A stretch of 64,000 bases of DNA from Thermicanus aegyptius DSM 12793 (lineage in GTDB: Bacteria; Bacillota; Bacilli; Thermicanales; Thermicanaceae): the NCBI RefSeq assembly GCF_000510645.1, contig NZ_KI783301.1, forward strand, positions 3,586,102 through 3,650,101, given 5' to 3'. The notes beneath the pieces are model-generated. The model did no database searches. It saw only the letters and a list, made by a program, of their open reading frames with translations, and was not told the origin of the DNA. Shown piece by piece: positions 51,982-64,000 of the stretch (the first letter of the stretch is position 1; the number at the start of each line of letters is the position of its first letter). The position numbers were made by a program, and so were the translations under genes.

Positions 51982-52380
51982 ATGGTAATGACCGATCCAA
52001 TCGCAGATATGCTAACCCGTATTCGCAACGCGAATATGGTGCGCCATGAAAAAGTGGAGATTCCATCCTCCAATATGAAAAGGCAAATCGCCGAGATTCT
52101 GAAGAAGGAAGGATTCATCCGCGACTACGAGGTCATCGAGGACTCAAAACAAGGCCTTCTTCGCCTGTTCCTCAAATATGGACCCAATAATGAGCGCGTC
52201 ATCAGCGGTTTAAAACGCATCAGTAAACCGGGATTGCGCGTCTACGTGAAAACAAATGAGATTCCCCGCGTATTAGGAGGATTAGGGATCGCTATCCTCT
52301 CTACCTCCAAAGGGGTTATGACCGACAAAGAAGCCAGGGCCGCTCAAACGGGTGGCGAAGTCATTGCTTACATCTGGTAA
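51982..52380 (+). CDS. rpsH: 30S ribosomal protein S8
   Basis: 132 residues, starting [19 protein letters not shown] primary 16S-binding protein; the translational repressor of the spc operon in E. coli. The ATG at 51982 has AAGGAGGG upstream; the in-frame upstream ATG at 51883 lies within rpsN and is rejected. Confidence 0.97.
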   Translation: MVMTDPIADMLTRIRNANMVRHEKVEIPSSNMKRQIAEILKKEGFIRDYEVIEDSKQGLLRLFLKYGPNNERVISGLKRISKPGLRVYVKTNEIPRVLGGLGIAILSTSKGVMTDKEARAAQTGGEVIAYIW

Positions 52381-52401
52381 TCGTGAATAGGAGGTGTTCA
52401 T

Positions 52402-52947
52402 ATGTCGCGCATAGGCCTTAAACCGATCACCCTTCCTTCCGGCGTCCAGGTTACCCAAGAGGGAAATACGCTTACCGTCAAAGGTCCAAAAGGATCATTA
52501 ACCCGGACGTTTCATCCGGATATGAAGATAACGGTCGAAGGGGATCGCATTACCGTCGCTCGCGCCAGCGAAGATAAATTTCACAAATCTCTTCACGGCA
52601 CCACCCGAGCCCTTTTAGCCAATATGGTGACAGGCGTTACGGAAGGCTATCAAAAAGCCCTGGACATCGTGGGTGTCGGGTACCGGGCAGCAAAACAAGG
52701 AAACAAACTGGTCCTTACGTTAGGATATTCCCATCCGGTGGAGTACCAGCCCGAGGAGGGGATCGAGATCGAAGTTCCCAGTGCAACGAAAGTGATCGTA
52801 AAAGGGATTAACAAAGAGCGCGTGGGGGAAGTAGCTGCCAAGATCCGCTCCTTCAAAGAACCCGAACCCTATAAAGGGAAAGGGATCAAATACGAAAATG
52901 AAGTAATTCGCCGTAAGGAAGGGAAAACAGGCGGCAAGAAGAAGTAA
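52402..52947 (+). CDS. rplF: 50S ribosomal protein L6
   Basis: 181 residues made of two similar domains; the C-terminal signature [23 protein letters not shown] (in part) is near the sarcin-ricin loop contact. ATG at 52402 with AGGAGGTG upstream. Confidence 0.98.
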   Translation: MSRIGLKPITLPSGVQVTQEGNTLTVKGPKGSLTRTFHPDMKITVEGDRITVARASEDKFHKSLHGTTRALLANMVTGVTEGYQKALDIVGVGYRAAKQGNKLVLTLGYSHPVEYQPEEGIEIEVPSATKVIVKGINKERVGEVAAKIRSFKEPEPYKGKGIKYENEVIRRKEGKTGGKKK

Positions 52948-52980
52948 GGTAAAGCGACGCGTGGAAAGGAGTGACATCCG

Positions 52981-53349
52981 TTGATTACGAAAACCGACAA
53001 AAATAAGGAACGCAAGGTTAGGCATTTGCGGATCCGCAGGAAACTTCACGGGACTCACGAACGGCCTCGACTCAATGTGTTCCGTTCCAATAAACACATT
53101 TACGCCCAATTGATTGACGACCAAGCCGGCGTAACCCTCGTATCCGCCTCTACGCTAGACCCCGAATTAAAAGGCGAGATTGAAAATGGCGGGAACATCG
53201 AAGCCGCTGAGAAGGTGGGGGCTCTGATTGCGAAGAGAGCTTTAGAAAAAGGATTCACCCAGGTTGTATTTGACCGAGGGGGATACCCTTATCACGGCAG
53301 AGTGAAGGCATTGGCAGATTCCGCCCGTGAAGCGGGGCTTCAGTTTTAA
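52981..53349 (+). CDS. rplR: 50S ribosomal protein L18
   Basis: 122 residues; binds 5S rRNA with L5. [23 protein letters not shown] and the C-terminal [24 protein letters not shown] (both in part) are typical. The start is TTG at 52981 with AAAGGAGTG upstream. Confidence 0.96.
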   Translation: MITKTDKNKERKVRHLRIRRKLHGTHERPRLNVFRSNKHIYAQLIDDQAGVTLVSASTLDPELKGEIENGGNIEAAEKVGALIAKRALEKGFTQVVFDRGGYPYHGRVKALADSAREAGLQF

Positions 53350-53366
53350 AAAAAGGAGGGTGAAGC

Positions 53367-53873
53367 ATGCAGAAACATCGAATTGATCCGAACACGTTGG
53401 AATTGGAAGAGAAAGTGGTTCATATCAACCGGGTAGCCAAGGTAGTAAAGGGAGGACGCCGTTTTAGTTTTAGCGCCCTTGTCGTAGTCGGTGACCGGAA
53501 CGGGCATGTGGGCGCAGGGATCGGCAAAGCCTCCGAAGTTCCGGACGCGATTCGCAAAGGGATTGAAGATGCGAAGAAGAACTTAATCCAAGTTCCGCTA
53601 AAAGGAACCACCGTACCTCATGAAGTGATCGGGCACTTTGGAGCGGGCAATGTCCTCATCAAACCGGCTTCGGAAGGTACTGGAGTGATTGCAGGCGGTC
53701 CGGTTCGTGCCGTTCTGGAATTGGCCGGGGTGAAAGATGTCCTCTCAAAATCGTTAGGATCCTCCAATTCCATCAACATGGTAAAGGCGACCGTAGAAGG
53801 CTTGAGCCGAATGAAGAAAGCGGAAGAAGTGGCCAAACTTCGTGGGAAGACCGTACAGGAAATCCTCGGTTAA
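53367..53873 (+). CDS. rpsE: 30S ribosomal protein S5
   Basis: 168 residues. The N-terminal dsRBD-like domain has [20 protein letters not shown] (about 21-40), where spectinomycin-resistance changes occur; the loop looks wild type. Lines the mRNA entry channel. ATG at 53367 behind AAAGGAGGG. Confidence 0.98.
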   Translation: MQKHRIDPNTLELEEKVVHINRVAKVVKGGRRFSFSALVVVGDRNGHVGAGIGKASEVPDAIRKGIEDAKKNLIQVPLKGTTVPHEVIGHFGAGNVLIKPASEGTGVIAGGPVRAVLELAGVKDVLSKSLGSSNSINMVKATVEGLSRMKKAEEVAKLRGKTVQEILG

Positions 53874-53887
53874 AGGAGGAGATACAC

Positions 53888-54067
53888 ATGGCAAAATTGG
53901 AGATTACCTTAAAAAGAAGCTTGATCGGACGTCCGGAAAAACAACGGATTACCGTGAAAACCCTGGGACTTAAAAAAGTGAACCAAACGGTAGTCCATGA
54001 AGACAACCCCGCCATTCGCGGCATGATTAAAAAGGTATCCCATCTTGTAGAAGTGAAGGAAGTTTAA
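53888..54067 (+). CDS. rpmD: 50S ribosomal protein L30
   Basis: 59 residues: [20 protein letters not shown] at the start, then [25 protein letters not shown] (in part). ATG at 53888 with AAAGGAGGAG upstream, 14 nt after rpsE. The L30-L15 order is standard for the spc operon. Confidence 0.97.
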   Translation: MAKLEITLKRSLIGRPEKQRITVKTLGLKKVNQTVVHEDNPAIRGMIKKVSHLVEVKEV

Positions 54068-54102
54068 CAAAGGCAAACCTGTCAAACAAGGAGGTGCAAG
54101 GC

Positions 54103-54542
54103 ATGAGACTTCATGAACTAAAACCGGCAGAAGGGTCGAAGCACGCCAGGAAACGGGTCGGTAGGGGAATCGGCAGCGGTTTAGGAAAGACCGCCGGAAA
54201 AGGGCATAAAGGGCAAAAGGCACGTTCCGGTGGCGGCGTTCGTCCGGGATTTGAAGGAGGGCAGCTCCCCTTAACCCGGCGGCTTCCAAAGAGAGGCTTT
54301 AAGAATCCCTTCCGTAAAGAATATACCTATGTGAACGTGGAAGAACTGAATCGGTTCACAGAAGGCACGGAAGTGGACCCCGCACTTCTCATCGAAACAG
54401 GCATCGTGAAAAACGTTCGCGATGGCATTAAGATTCTGGGAGACGGGGAATTAACCGTGAAACTGTCTGTAAAAGCCCATAAATTCTCCAAATCGGCGGT
54501 AGAAAAAATTGAGGCCCTGGGCGGAAAGGCTGAGGTGATCTG

Positions 54543-54543
<1 letters not shown>
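54103..54543 (+). CDS. rplO: 50S ribosomal protein L15
   Basis: 146 residues with the glycine-rich extension [20 protein letters not shown] (about 21-40) that threads into 23S rRNA. The ATG at 54103 has AAGGAGGTG 5 nt upstream; an earlier in-frame ATG at 54094 overlaps that site. The stop overlaps the secY start (TGATG). Confidence 0.97.
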
Positions 54544-57246
<2,703 letters not shown>

Positions 57247-57289
57247 AAGATTCTATCACTGAGAGTACACATGAAAGGAGTGATGGAGA

Positions 57290-57508
57290 TTGGCCAAAGA
57301 GGATGTGATTGAAATTGAAGGGACCGTCATTGAGCCGCTCCCCAATGCCATGTTTCGCGTGGAATTGGTGAACGGACACAAGATATTGGCCCACGTCTCC
57401 GGCAAGATTCGCATGAATTTTATCCGCATCTTGCCGGGCGATAAAGTAACGGTAGAATTATCTCCCTACGATTTGACCCGGGGCAGGATTGTGTACCGTT
57501 ATAAATAA
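57290..57508 (+). CDS. infA: Translation initiation factor IF-1
   Basis: 72 residues, a single S1/OB fold beginning [18 protein letters not shown] and ending RGRIVYRYK. Binds the 30S A site during initiation. The start is TTG at 57290 with AAAGGAG and GGAGA upstream. Confidence 0.97.
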   Translation: MAKEDVIEIEGTVIEPLPNAMFRVELVNGHKILAHVSGKIRMNFIRILPGDKVTVELSPYDLTRGRIVYRYK

Positions 57509-57513
57509 CCTGA

Positions 57514-57657
<144 letters not shown>

Positions 57658-57677
57658 TGGAAGGAGGTGTCCTTTGA

Positions 57678-58046
57678 ATGGCACGTATAGCAGGTGTTGA
57701 TATCCCCCGAGACAAGAGGGTTGAAATCTCATTGACCTACATCTATGGCATTGGCCGTTCCATGTCCAACAAGATTTTGAAAGAAACCGGCGTCAATCCC
57801 GATACCCGCGTAAAAGATCTTACCGAAGATGAGGTGAATCGCATCCGGGAATATATCGATAAGAACGTAAAGGTAGAAGGAGATCTGCGCAGGGAAGTCT
57901 CTCTCAATATCAAACGGCTGATGGAGATTGGGTGCTACCGTGGCCTGCGCCACCGTCGCGGTCTGCCGGTTCGCGGCCAACGTACAAAGACGAATGCCCG
58001 TACACGGAAAGGTCCACGCCGCACCATCGCCAATAAGAAGAAATAG
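57678..58046 (+). CDS. rpsM: 30S ribosomal protein S13
   Basis: 122 residues, [21 protein letters not shown] start (in part) and the basic C-terminal tail [14 protein letters not shown] that reaches P-site tRNA. ATG at 57678 behind AAGGAGGTG. Confidence 0.98.
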   Translation: MARIAGVDIPRDKRVEISLTYIYGIGRSMSNKILKETGVNPDTRVKDLTEDEVNRIREYIDKNVKVEGDLRREVSLNIKRLMEIGCYRGLRHRRGLPVRGQRTKTNARTRKGPRRTIANKKK

Positions 58047-58064
58047 AGAAGGAGGTTGAAATCG

Positions 58065-58463
58065 TTGGCAAAAAGAAAAACGGCAACGGTCCGTACCCGT
58101 CGTAAAGATCGCAAAAACGTGCCATCCGGTGTGGCTCATATCCGTTCCACCTTCAACAACACCATCGTCACCATAACCGATCCCCATGGGAATACCATCT
58201 CCTGGGCGAGCGCAGGGGCATTAGGATTTAAAGGAAGCAGGAAGAGCACTCCTTTTGCGGCTCAAATGGCCGCTGAAGCTGCAGCTAAAGCAGCGATGGA
58301 TCATGGGATGAAAGATGTAGAAGTGATGGTAAAAGGCCCCGGAGCCGGGCGGGAAGCAGCGATCCGCTCTTTACAGGCTGCAGGACTAGAGGTGAATGTG
58401 ATCCGGGATGTAACGCCCATCCCCCACAATGGATGCCGTCCTCCGAAACGTCGCCGCGTCTGA
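58065..58463 (+). CDS. rpsK: 30S ribosomal protein S11
   Basis: 132 residues with [22 protein letters not shown] (in part, about 27-48) and the C-terminal [15 protein letters not shown]. The TTG at 58065 is chosen: AAGGAGGT ends 8 nt upstream and the [12 protein letters not shown] start matches homologues. Another TTG at 58056 overlaps that site. Confidence 0.96.
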   Translation: MAKRKTATVRTRRKDRKNVPSGVAHIRSTFNNTIVTITDPHGNTISWASAGALGFKGSRKSTPFAAQMAAEAAAKAAMDHGMKDVEVMVKGPGAGREAAIRSLQAAGLEVNVIRDVTPIPHNGCRPPKRRRV

Positions 58464-58568
58464 TCAAAAGGTATAATATGGATGGAACAGGTCAATAATG
58501 GATGAGTACACATCCGTACGTTCGTTAAAAGCGCCTGCGACTCTGACGTTTGAAGGAGGGTTCGTCGA

Positions 58569-59513
58569 ATGATAGAGATAGAAAAGCCAAAGATTGAGGC
58601 TGTAGAAATTTCTCCAGACGGGAGTTATGGCAAATTCGTCGTAGAACCTCTCGAAAGGGGATACGGAACGACCCTTGGGAATTCCCTCCGCAGAATCCTC
58701 TTATCTTCACTTCCCGGGGCGGCTGTAACCACAGTACAGATTGATGGGGTGCTTCATGAGTTTTCAACCATCGAAGGGGTTGTGGAGGATACCACCGAAA
58801 TCATCCTGAATCTGAAGAAATTAGCTCTTCGCATTCACTCCGACGAGGAGAAAATTCTTGAGATCGAAGCGGATGAGGAAGGTGTGGTTACGGCAGGTGA
58901 TATCCGAGCCGATAGCGATGTGGACATCCTCAATCCGGAACTTTATATAGCCACCATCGCCCCCAATGGGAGACTTCACATCCGCATGACGGCGAACCGG
59001 GGACGCGGATATGTTCCGGCAGATGCCAACAAGCGAGATGATAACCCCATTGGCGTCATTCCCATCGACTCCATTTACTCACCGGTTCATCGGGTAAATT
59101 ATCAAGTAGAAAATACCCGTGTCGGACAAGTAACCAACTATGATAAACTAACGTTGGAGATTTGGACGAACCGAAGCATACGGCCTGAAGAAGCCGTTAG
59201 CATCGGTGCTAAGATCTTGACCGACCATTTGCTCCTCTTTGTAGCCCTCACGGAGAGAGCTCGCACGACGGAGGTCATGATCGAGAAAGAGGAAGATAAG
59301 AAAGAAAAAGCCTTGGAGATGACCATTGAGGAACTGGATCTATCGGTGCGCTCCTACAACTGCCTGAAACGCGCAGGGATCAATACCGTACAGGAGCTTA
59401 TTCAAAAGTCGGAAGAAGATATGATGAAAGTGCGCAATTTGGGGAAAAAGTCCTTGGAAGAGGTTATTGCTAAACTTCATGCGATGGGCTTACATTTGCG
59501 AAACGATGACTAA
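58569..59513 (+). CDS. rpoA: DNA-directed RNA polymerase subunit alpha
   Basis: 314 residues: N-terminal dimerisation domain (about 1-230, with [23 protein letters not shown] in part), an acidic linker (KEEDKKEKA) and the C-terminal domain with [20 protein letters not shown] and [10 protein letters not shown] that binds UP elements and activators. ATG at 58569 behind GAAGGAGGG. Confidence 0.98.
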   Translation: MIEIEKPKIEAVEISPDGSYGKFVVEPLERGYGTTLGNSLRRILLSSLPGAAVTTVQIDGVLHEFSTIEGVVEDTTEIILNLKKLALRIHSDEEKILEIEADEEGVVTAGDIRADSDVDILNPELYIATIAPNGRLHIRMTANRGRGYVPADANKRDDNPIGVIPIDSIYSPVHRVNYQVENTRVGQVTNYDKLTLEIWTNRSIRPEEAVSIGAKILTDHLLLFVALTERARTTEVMIEKEEDKKEKALEMTIEELDLSVRSYNCLKRAGINTVQELIQKSEEDMMKVRNLGKKSLEEVIAKLHAMGLHLRNDD

Positions 59514-59557
59514 GAGTCCATGCACTTTAGTCTATTTTGCATAAAGGAGGGGATATC

Positions 59558-59932
59558 ATGGCCTATTCAAAAGTAGGTAGAGACAGTTCGGCGCGGAAGG
59601 CGCTGTTTAGGGATCTCATCACCGATCTTATCATTCATGAACGGATTGAGACCACCGAAATAAAGGCAAAGGAACTTCGCTCCATCGCAGATAAGATGGT
59701 TACCTTGGCCAAGCGAGGTGATCTTCATGCCCGCCGCCAGGTCGCTGCTTTCGTCCGGAAAGAACCCGTTGACCCGAGTGATGAAAAAAGCAAAGACGCC
59801 GTGCAAAAACTATTTGATGAGATCGCGCCCCGCTATAAGGAGCGAAACGGAGGCTATACCCGGGTATTAAAAACCACCTTTCGGCGTGGGGATGCAGCTC
59901 CGATGGCGATCATCGAATTCGTAAAAGAATAA
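59558..59932 (+). CDS. rplQ: 50S ribosomal protein L17
   Basis: 124 residues, starting [20 protein letters not shown]. The ATG at 59558 has AAAGGAGGGG upstream; a TTG at 59537 lies before that site. Last gene of the alpha operon, followed by a hairpin. Confidence 0.97.
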   Translation: MAYSKVGRDSSARKALFRDLITDLIIHERIETTEIKAKELRSIADKMVTLAKRGDLHARRQVAAFVRKEPVDPSDEKSKDAVQKLFDEIAPRYKERNGGYTRVLKTTFRRGDAAPMAIIEFVKE

Positions 59933-59957
59933 AGAGAAAGGAATGGATCAACACGAC

Positions 59958-59999
59958 AAAGGGTGAAGATAGACGAAAGTCTTTCTCCCCCTTTCTTTA
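59958..59999 (+). terminator. Probable terminator after rplQ
   Basis: AAAGGG (59958-59963) pairs with CCCTTT around 59988-59993. Inside lies a tight hairpin AGAC-GAAA-GTCT, and the 3' side continues CTTTAT. The stem has internal mismatches. Confidence 0.5.
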
Positions 60000-60020
60000 T
60001 ATCCGGAGGGAGACGGGGAG

Positions 60021-60857
60021 ATGGAACCAATCCTGACCGCAGAAGATCTGTACTTTCGCTACAGCGAGAGTGGGGACTGGGTATTAAAAGGGGTAAATAT
60101 TGCGCTTTATCCCGGAGAGTGGGTGGGCATTTTAGGGGGAAATGGATCAGGGAAATCGACCTTAGCCAAATTATTGAATGGCCTCCTCCTGCCCCAAAAG
60201 GGTACGGTAAAGATTTTCGGCTTAAATCCCAACGTACAGGAAGATCTCCCTCTCATTCATCAAAAAGTGGGGATGATCTTTCAAAATCCGGAGAATCAGA
60301 TCGTTGCCATGACCGTTGAGGATGACATTGCCTTTGGGCTGGAAAATTTGGGGCTTCCTCTTCAAGAAATTGAGAGACGGACAGACCAGGTGTTAGAACA
60401 GATGAAACTTACCCCCTATCGAAAGACGGAACCCCATCGACTCTCCGGAGGGCAGAAACAGCGCCTTGCCATTGCAGGGGTTTTGGCGATGAGGCCGGAG
60501 GTGATCATCTTCGACGAGGCCGCCTCCATGCTGGACCCGGAAGGGGCTTATGAACTCCTTCAAACGATGATTGAACTTCATCGGCAGAAAATCACGCTGG
60601 TCCACATCACCCATGAATTAGAAGAGATTCGTTACGCGGATCGCCTTATCGTGATGGAGGGAGGGAGAATTTTGGCCGAGGGGAGACCCATGGAAGTTCT
60701 TATCCAGGTGGAAACATTGAAGAAGGCGGCACTTCTTCCCCCCTTTGCCGTCCGTCTTTGGGATAGGCTGGCCCGGGAAGGGATCCGTCTTCCCTTAACG
60801 GGGCTTGATGAAGGAAGGTTGGCGGAGACCGTATGGAAATACACTTTCAGAACGTAA
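60021..60857 (+). CDS. ecfA1: Energy-coupling factor transporter ATPase EcfA1
   Basis: One of two ATPases of the vitamin/metal ECF transporter module. 278 residues: Walker A GGNGSGKST (39-47), Q-loop FQNPENQI, signature LSGGQ (141-145), Walker B IIFDEAASMLDP with Glu166. ATG at 60021. It overlaps ecfA2 by 25 nt. The shared module can serve many S-components encoded elsewhere. The set follows the alpha operon as in B. subtilis. Confidence 0.95.
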   Translation: MEPILTAEDLYFRYSESGDWVLKGVNIALYPGEWVGILGGNGSGKSTLAKLLNGLLLPQKGTVKIFGLNPNVQEDLPLIHQKVGMIFQNPENQIVAMTVEDDIAFGLENLGLPLQEIERRTDQVLEQMKLTPYRKTEPHRLSGGQKQRLAIAGVLAMRPEVIIFDEAASMLDPEGAYELLQTMIELHRQKITLVHITHELEEIRYADRLIVMEGGRILAEGRPMEVLIQVETLKKAALLPPFAVRLWDRLAREGIRLPLTGLDEGRLAETVWKYTFRT

Positions 60858-61705
60858 GTTATGAGTATGGGGCAGGGACCCCCTTTTCCCATTTAGCCAT
60901 AAAAAATGTGACCCTTACCATCCCTTCCGGACAGTTTGTCGCTTTGATGGGAAAGACGGGCTCCGGAAAAACCACACTGGCGCAGATGGTCAATGGCCTG
61001 ATTCGCCCGACCCGGGGGGAAGTTCAGGTGGGGGAATATCGGATCACCGCCAAAAAACAAAATCTAACTCCACTTCGTTCCCGCATTGGGTATGCTTTTC
61101 AATATCCGGAACACCAACTTTTTGAAGAGACGGTTTTTCAGGATATTGCCTTTAGTCTTAAACAATATGAGTACCCGGAAGAGAAGATTCCCTTAAAGGT
61201 ACGTCAGGCGATGGAGAGGGTCGGTCTTTCCTATGAGGAGTTTAAGGATCGGTCTCCCTTCCAATTGAGCGGCGGACAGATGAGAAAGGTAGCTTTGGCC
61301 GGGGTTTTGGTGATTCATCCGAAAATCCTGATCTTAGACGAGCCGACTGCAGGTCTCGACCCAAAAGGAAGGCTTGACCTGCTTACAAGAATTTCAGAAC
61401 TTCATCGCGAAGAAAGAATCACGATCCTATTGATTACCCACCATCTGGAGGAGGCGTTGGAATACGGAGAGCGAATTCTCTTCTTAAGAGAGGGAGAACT
61501 CTTCGCCGACCTTAAACCGAAAGAGGTTTACAGAGAGAGAAAGCGTCTTTTTACGGCCGGGATCCTCCCCTCTCCCCTCCTTCGTTTCCAAGAGAGGTTG
61601 GAAGAGCTTCGGGGAATGGGGGAGATTTCCTGGCCCCACCGGGAGGCGGAAATGATGGATCTTCTCATTCGTCAGATGAAGGGGGAGGGCTCATGGATCG
61701 TTTAA
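60833..61705 (+). CDS. ecfA2: Energy-coupling factor transporter ATPase EcfA2
   Basis: 290 residues: Walker A GKTGSGKTT (40-48), Q-loop FQYPEHQLF typical of the EcfA2 branch, LSGGQMRKVALAG, Walker B LILDEPTAGLDP. Pairs with EcfA1 to power EcfT. Its start lies inside the end of ecfA1 and its end overlaps ecfT by 13 nt. Confidence 0.95.
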   Translation: MEIHFQNVSYEYGAGTPFSHLAIKNVTLTIPSGQFVALMGKTGSGKTTLAQMVNGLIRPTRGEVQVGEYRITAKKQNLTPLRSRIGYAFQYPEHQLFEETVFQDIAFSLKQYEYPEEKIPLKVRQAMERVGLSYEEFKDRSPFQLSGGQMRKVALAGVLVIHPKILILDEPTAGLDPKGRLDLLTRISELHREERITILLITHHLEEALEYGERILFLREGELFADLKPKEVYRERKRLFTAGILPSPLLRFQERLEELRGMGEISWPHREAEMMDLLIRQMKGEGSWIV

Positions 61706-62505
61706 CCGTCATCCCAATTGGACAATATTACCCAGGGGAATCTTTTCTGCATCGGGTAGATCCTCGAACGAAGATTCTGTTTATCGTCGCTTATGTCATC
61801 CTTCTGTTCTTGGTTCGGCATCCGCTCATGATCATTGGTTTTAGCCTCCCTCCTCTTCTAGCCGTCATTTTCTCGGACATCCCCCTCTCTTACCAATGGA
61901 AAGCGTATCGGGGGATTCTCCTCATGATTCTTCTTTTTGGCCTTTTTCAGATGTTTTATATACGTGAAGGTTTCCTTTTGGGGAAAATTTTCGGTCTTTC
62001 CTTGTATAGCGAAGGGGTTAAGGAAGCGGCATTCACCGCTTTGAGGCTAACCGACCTCCTCCTTCTTACCTCCCTCCTCACCTTCACCACTTCCTCGATC
62101 GCCTTAACGGAAGGGTTGGAGAGACTTCTTTCCCCTTTTTCCCGTTTGGGTTTGCCGGTGGGAGAGATCGCTTTGATGATGACCATCGCGATTCGCTATA
62201 TTCCCACGCTGCTGGAAGAGATGGAAAAGATCATGAAAGCTCAAATGGCCAGGGGGGCCGACTTTGAAAGTAGGAACCTAAGAAAAAGGGTAAACGCCCT
62301 TTTTCCCTTAATCGTCCCCTTATTTGTCAACAGTTTTCGCCGGGCGGAAGAGCTTGCGTTAAGCATGGAAGCGAGGGGATATAGGGGAGGGAGAGGGAGG
62401 ACGCGGAGATATACCCTCACTTTCACCCATCGGGATGGTTGGGTAGCCTTTCTTCTTCTCCTGATGGGGATTGCCCTGATTGGGGAAAGGGTGTGGCTTC
62501 ATTGA
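61693..62505 (+). CDS. ecfT: Energy-coupling factor transmembrane protein EcfT
   Basis: 270 residues with about five to six spans. Both Ala-Arg-Gly coupling motifs that contact the ATPases are visible: AQMARGAD and SMEARGYRG, about 45 residues apart. ATG at 61693 overlaps ecfA2; the stop overlaps the truA TTG. Confidence 0.94.
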   Translation: MDRLTVIPIGQYYPGESFLHRVDPRTKILFIVAYVILLFLVRHPLMIIGFSLPPLLAVIFSDIPLSYQWKAYRGILLMILLFGLFQMFYIREGFLLGKIFGLSLYSEGVKEAAFTALRLTDLLLLTSLLTFTTSSIALTEGLERLLSPFSRLGLPVGEIALMMTIAIRYIPTLLEEMEKIMKAQMARGADFESRNLRKRVNALFPLIVPLFVNSFRRAEELALSMEARGYRGGRGRTRRYTLTFTHRDGWVAFLLLLMGIALIGERVWLH

Positions 62506-63272
62506 CGGAAATGAAGAAAATGGCCATGATTGTCGCCTATGATGGGACCCGCTATTACGGATTCCAGCGCCAATCAACACTCCCTACGATCCAGGAACGT
62601 TTGGAGGAAGCCCTTTTTCGCCTTCACCAAAGAAAAACCGGTGTAACCGGAGCGGGCCGGACCGACGCTCGGGTCCATGCAACCGGGCAGGTGATTCATT
62701 TTATGACCGATCTACGCATTCCTCCAGAACGGTGGCCCTATGCCCTTCAAGCATTCCTGCCGGAGGATATTCAGATCCGAGCCGCTTATCCGGTGGAAGA
62801 CTCCTTTCACGCCCGCTATTCGGCGGTCGGGAAACGATACCGTTACCGTATTGATCGGGGGAAGATGAGGAACCTTTTCACCCGAAATTATGCCTTGCAT
62901 TACCCCTATCCCCTCGAGATCGATAAGATCAAGGAGGCCTCTTCATTTCTCCTTGGACGTCATGATTTCTCCGCTTTTGCTGCCAGTGGCAGTTCGGTAA
63001 AGAACCATATTCGTACCCTGTACGACATCCAGGTGGTTGAAGTAGGGGATGAGCTTCAATTTACCTTCTGGGGGGACGGTTTTTTGTACAATATGGTTCG
63101 CATCCTGGTAGGGACTTTGTTGGAGGTGGGAGGGGGCAGGAGGGATGTGAAGGAAATCGTCAAACTCCTTAGATCAGGTGACCGGACCAAAGCAGGGATT
63201 ACCGTACCTCCCCATGGATTAACCTTGGAAGAAGTCCTTTATCCGGAAGGAACGTTTCGACTTAAAACGTGA
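62502..63272 (+). CDS. truA: tRNA pseudouridine(38-40) synthase
   Basis: 256 residues from TTG at 62502 (overlapping the ecfT stop, TTGA) or 253 from the ATG at 62511; ribosome binding is weak for both. Motif GAGRTDARVHA holds the catalytic Asp; FLYNMVRILVGTL is in the C-terminal half. Modifies the anticodon stem of several tRNAs. Same neighbours as in B. subtilis. Confidence 0.94.
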   Translation: MTEMKKMAMIVAYDGTRYYGFQRQSTLPTIQERLEEALFRLHQRKTGVTGAGRTDARVHATGQVIHFMTDLRIPPERWPYALQAFLPEDIQIRAAYPVEDSFHARYSAVGKRYRYRIDRGKMRNLFTRNYALHYPYPLEIDKIKEASSFLLGRHDFSAFAASGSSVKNHIRTLYDIQVVEVGDELQFTFWGDGFLYNMVRILVGTLLEVGGGRRDVKEIVKLLRSGDRTKAGITVPPHGLTLEEVLYPEGTFRLKT

Positions 63273-63309
63273 GATTCATCAGAACAACTGAACCTGGCGT
63301 ATTTTTTTC

Positions 63310-63339
63310 TTGACTTTCCCTCTTTTTGTATAGTATTAT
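63310..63339 (+). promoter_or_regulatory. Predicted sigma-A promoter of rplM-rpsI
   Basis: TTGACT (63310-63315), 18-bp spacer, TATTAT (63334-63339). It leaves a leader of about 145 nt before rplM. Confidence 0.65.
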
Positions 63340-63344
63340 GTTAG

Positions 63345-63480
63345 ATGGCATTCAAAAAACCACTGCCCCGTTTTTTTTATAGAAGTAACGATTTACCTAG
63401 GTATCTCTACATGATAAAAGTAGGACTGAATCATTGGAGAACTGAACCAGTGACGAGAATATGGAGAAAAGAAATGTAAA
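63345..63480 (+). other. rplM leader region, possible L13 leader
   Basis: Bacillota often carry a structured L13-binding leader here. Short complementary segments exist (GGACTGAA / GAACTGAACCAGT region, 63424-63454), but I cannot draw the full consensus by eye. A T-rich run (CCCCGTTTTTTTTAT, about 63366) has no clear stem before it. Confidence 0.35.
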
Positions 63481-63492
63481 GGAGGATGTCTC

Positions 63493-63936
63493 ATGCGGAC
63501 TACCTATATGCCCCACGGCCAGGAAGCCCTTCAGAACCGGAAATGGTACGTGATCGACGCTGAGGGGAAGACCCTGGGTCGGTTAGCATCGGAAGTGGCG
63601 CTTATTCTTCGCGGCAAACATAAACCGACCTTCACCCCCCATCTAGATTCTGGGGATCATGTGATCATTATTAACGCAGAGAAGGTTCATCTCACAGGGA
63701 AGAAATGGACCGATAAGCTTTACCGTTTCCATTCCCAATATCCGGGAGGTCTTAAGACCTTTACAGCCAGGGATATGATTAAAAACCGCCCTGTGAAGAT
63801 GGTGGAATTGGCTATTCGAGGAATGTTGCCGAAGAATCGCCTAGGCCGTCAAATGTTTTCCAAACTAAAGGTATATGCAGGAACCGAACATCCCCATCAA
63901 GCCCAAAAACCGGAAGTTTGGGAATTGCGAGGATAA
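63493..63936 (+). CDS. rplM: 50S ribosomal protein L13
   Basis: 147 residues. Core motifs [25 protein letters not shown] and HSQYPGGLK, and the C-terminal [20 protein letters not shown] (in part), are typical. An early assembly protein of the large subunit. ATG at 63493 behind AAAGGAGG. It forms an operon with rpsI. Confidence 0.97.
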   Translation: MRTTYMPHGQEALQNRKWYVIDAEGKTLGRLASEVALILRGKHKPTFTPHLDSGDHVIIINAEKVHLTGKKWTDKLYRFHSQYPGGLKTFTARDMIKNRPVKMVELAIRGMLPKNRLGRQMFSKLKVYAGTEHPHQAQKPEVWELRG

Positions 63937-63954
63937 GCGAAGGAGGAAAGAGAG

Positions 63955-64000
63955 ATGGCTCAAGTACAATATTATGGCACAGGACGTCGTAAAGAATCCG
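63955..64000 (+). CDS. rpsI: 30S ribosomal protein S9 (5' fragment, runs off the window)
   Basis: Only the first 15 codons are present, reading MAQVQYYGTGRRKES, the standard S9 start. ATG at 63955 behind GAAGGAGGAAAG. The gene continues past the window edge, so it is cut by the window and not broken. Confidence 0.93.
   Translation, partial: MAQVQYYGTGRRKES

Noticed and set aside
58472-58477. TATAAT between rpsK and rpoA as a promoter
   Set aside because: No recognisable -35 at 16-18 bp; rpoA is served by the operon transcript.

Overview
The window is a stretch of chromosome from a member of the Bacillota, most likely the Bacilli. The gene order from ctsR to rpsI matches the origin-proximal region of Bacillus subtilis almost gene for gene. 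Further support comes from strong AGGAGG ribosome binding sites, frequent TTG starts, a CtsR operator, a cysteine T-box, an L10 leader, Mini-RNase III, Rae1, DisA and SigH. The GC content looks to be near 50%. I do not name a genus. Extended rRNA helices may hint at a lineage away from Bacillus sensu stricto.

Layout. (1) 1-3360: the 3' part of an rRNA operon (16S-23S spacer, 23S, 5S) with a strong terminator. (2) 3525-7370: a fructose operon, fruR-fruK-fruA, with a near-consensus cre box inside its promoter. (3) 7500-8937: a rhomboid protease and a HAD phosphatase. (4) 8957-13642: the ctsR-mcsA-mcsB-clpC proteolysis operon behind a perfect CtsR operator. (5) 13812-19565: radA, disA, carD, a PIN-TRAM protein, ispD and ispF. 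(6) 19694-26119: gltX, then cysE-cysS under a Cys T-box, followed by mrnC, rlmB, rae1 and sigH. (7) 26143-37740: rpmG-secE-nusG, rplK-rplA, rplJ-rplL, a methyltransferase, and rpoB-rpoC. (8) 37812-42728: a K-turn protein of the L7Ae family, rpsL, rpsG, fusA and tuf. (9) 42741-45061 on the minus strand: cstA with its small ybdD-type partner. (10) 45171-59932: the S10, spc and alpha ribosomal operons, including secY, adk, map, infA and rpoA. (11) 60021-64000: the energy-coupling factor genes ecfA1-ecfA2-ecfT, then truA, rplM and the first codons of rpsI.

Most of the window builds and runs the transcription and translation machinery. Its regulation can be read at several points. L1-binding mimics precede both rplK and rplA. 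An L10 leader with a terminator/antiterminator switch precedes rplJ. A complete intrinsic terminator lies between the rpoB promoter and rpoB. The T-box controls cysteine supply and cysteinyl-tRNA charging together. Two cre-like sites (fru and cstA) suggest carbon catabolite control of the two carbon-uptake loci.

I did not find a convincing undescribed system. The most unusual items are the cstA-ybdD pair set head-on between tuf and the S10 operon, the duplicated L1 mimics with covariation against this genome's own 23S, the rpoB attenuator, the long T-box leader carrying an open frame with a good ribosome binding site, the possible N-terminal extension of DisA, and two hairpin extensions in the 23S rRNA.
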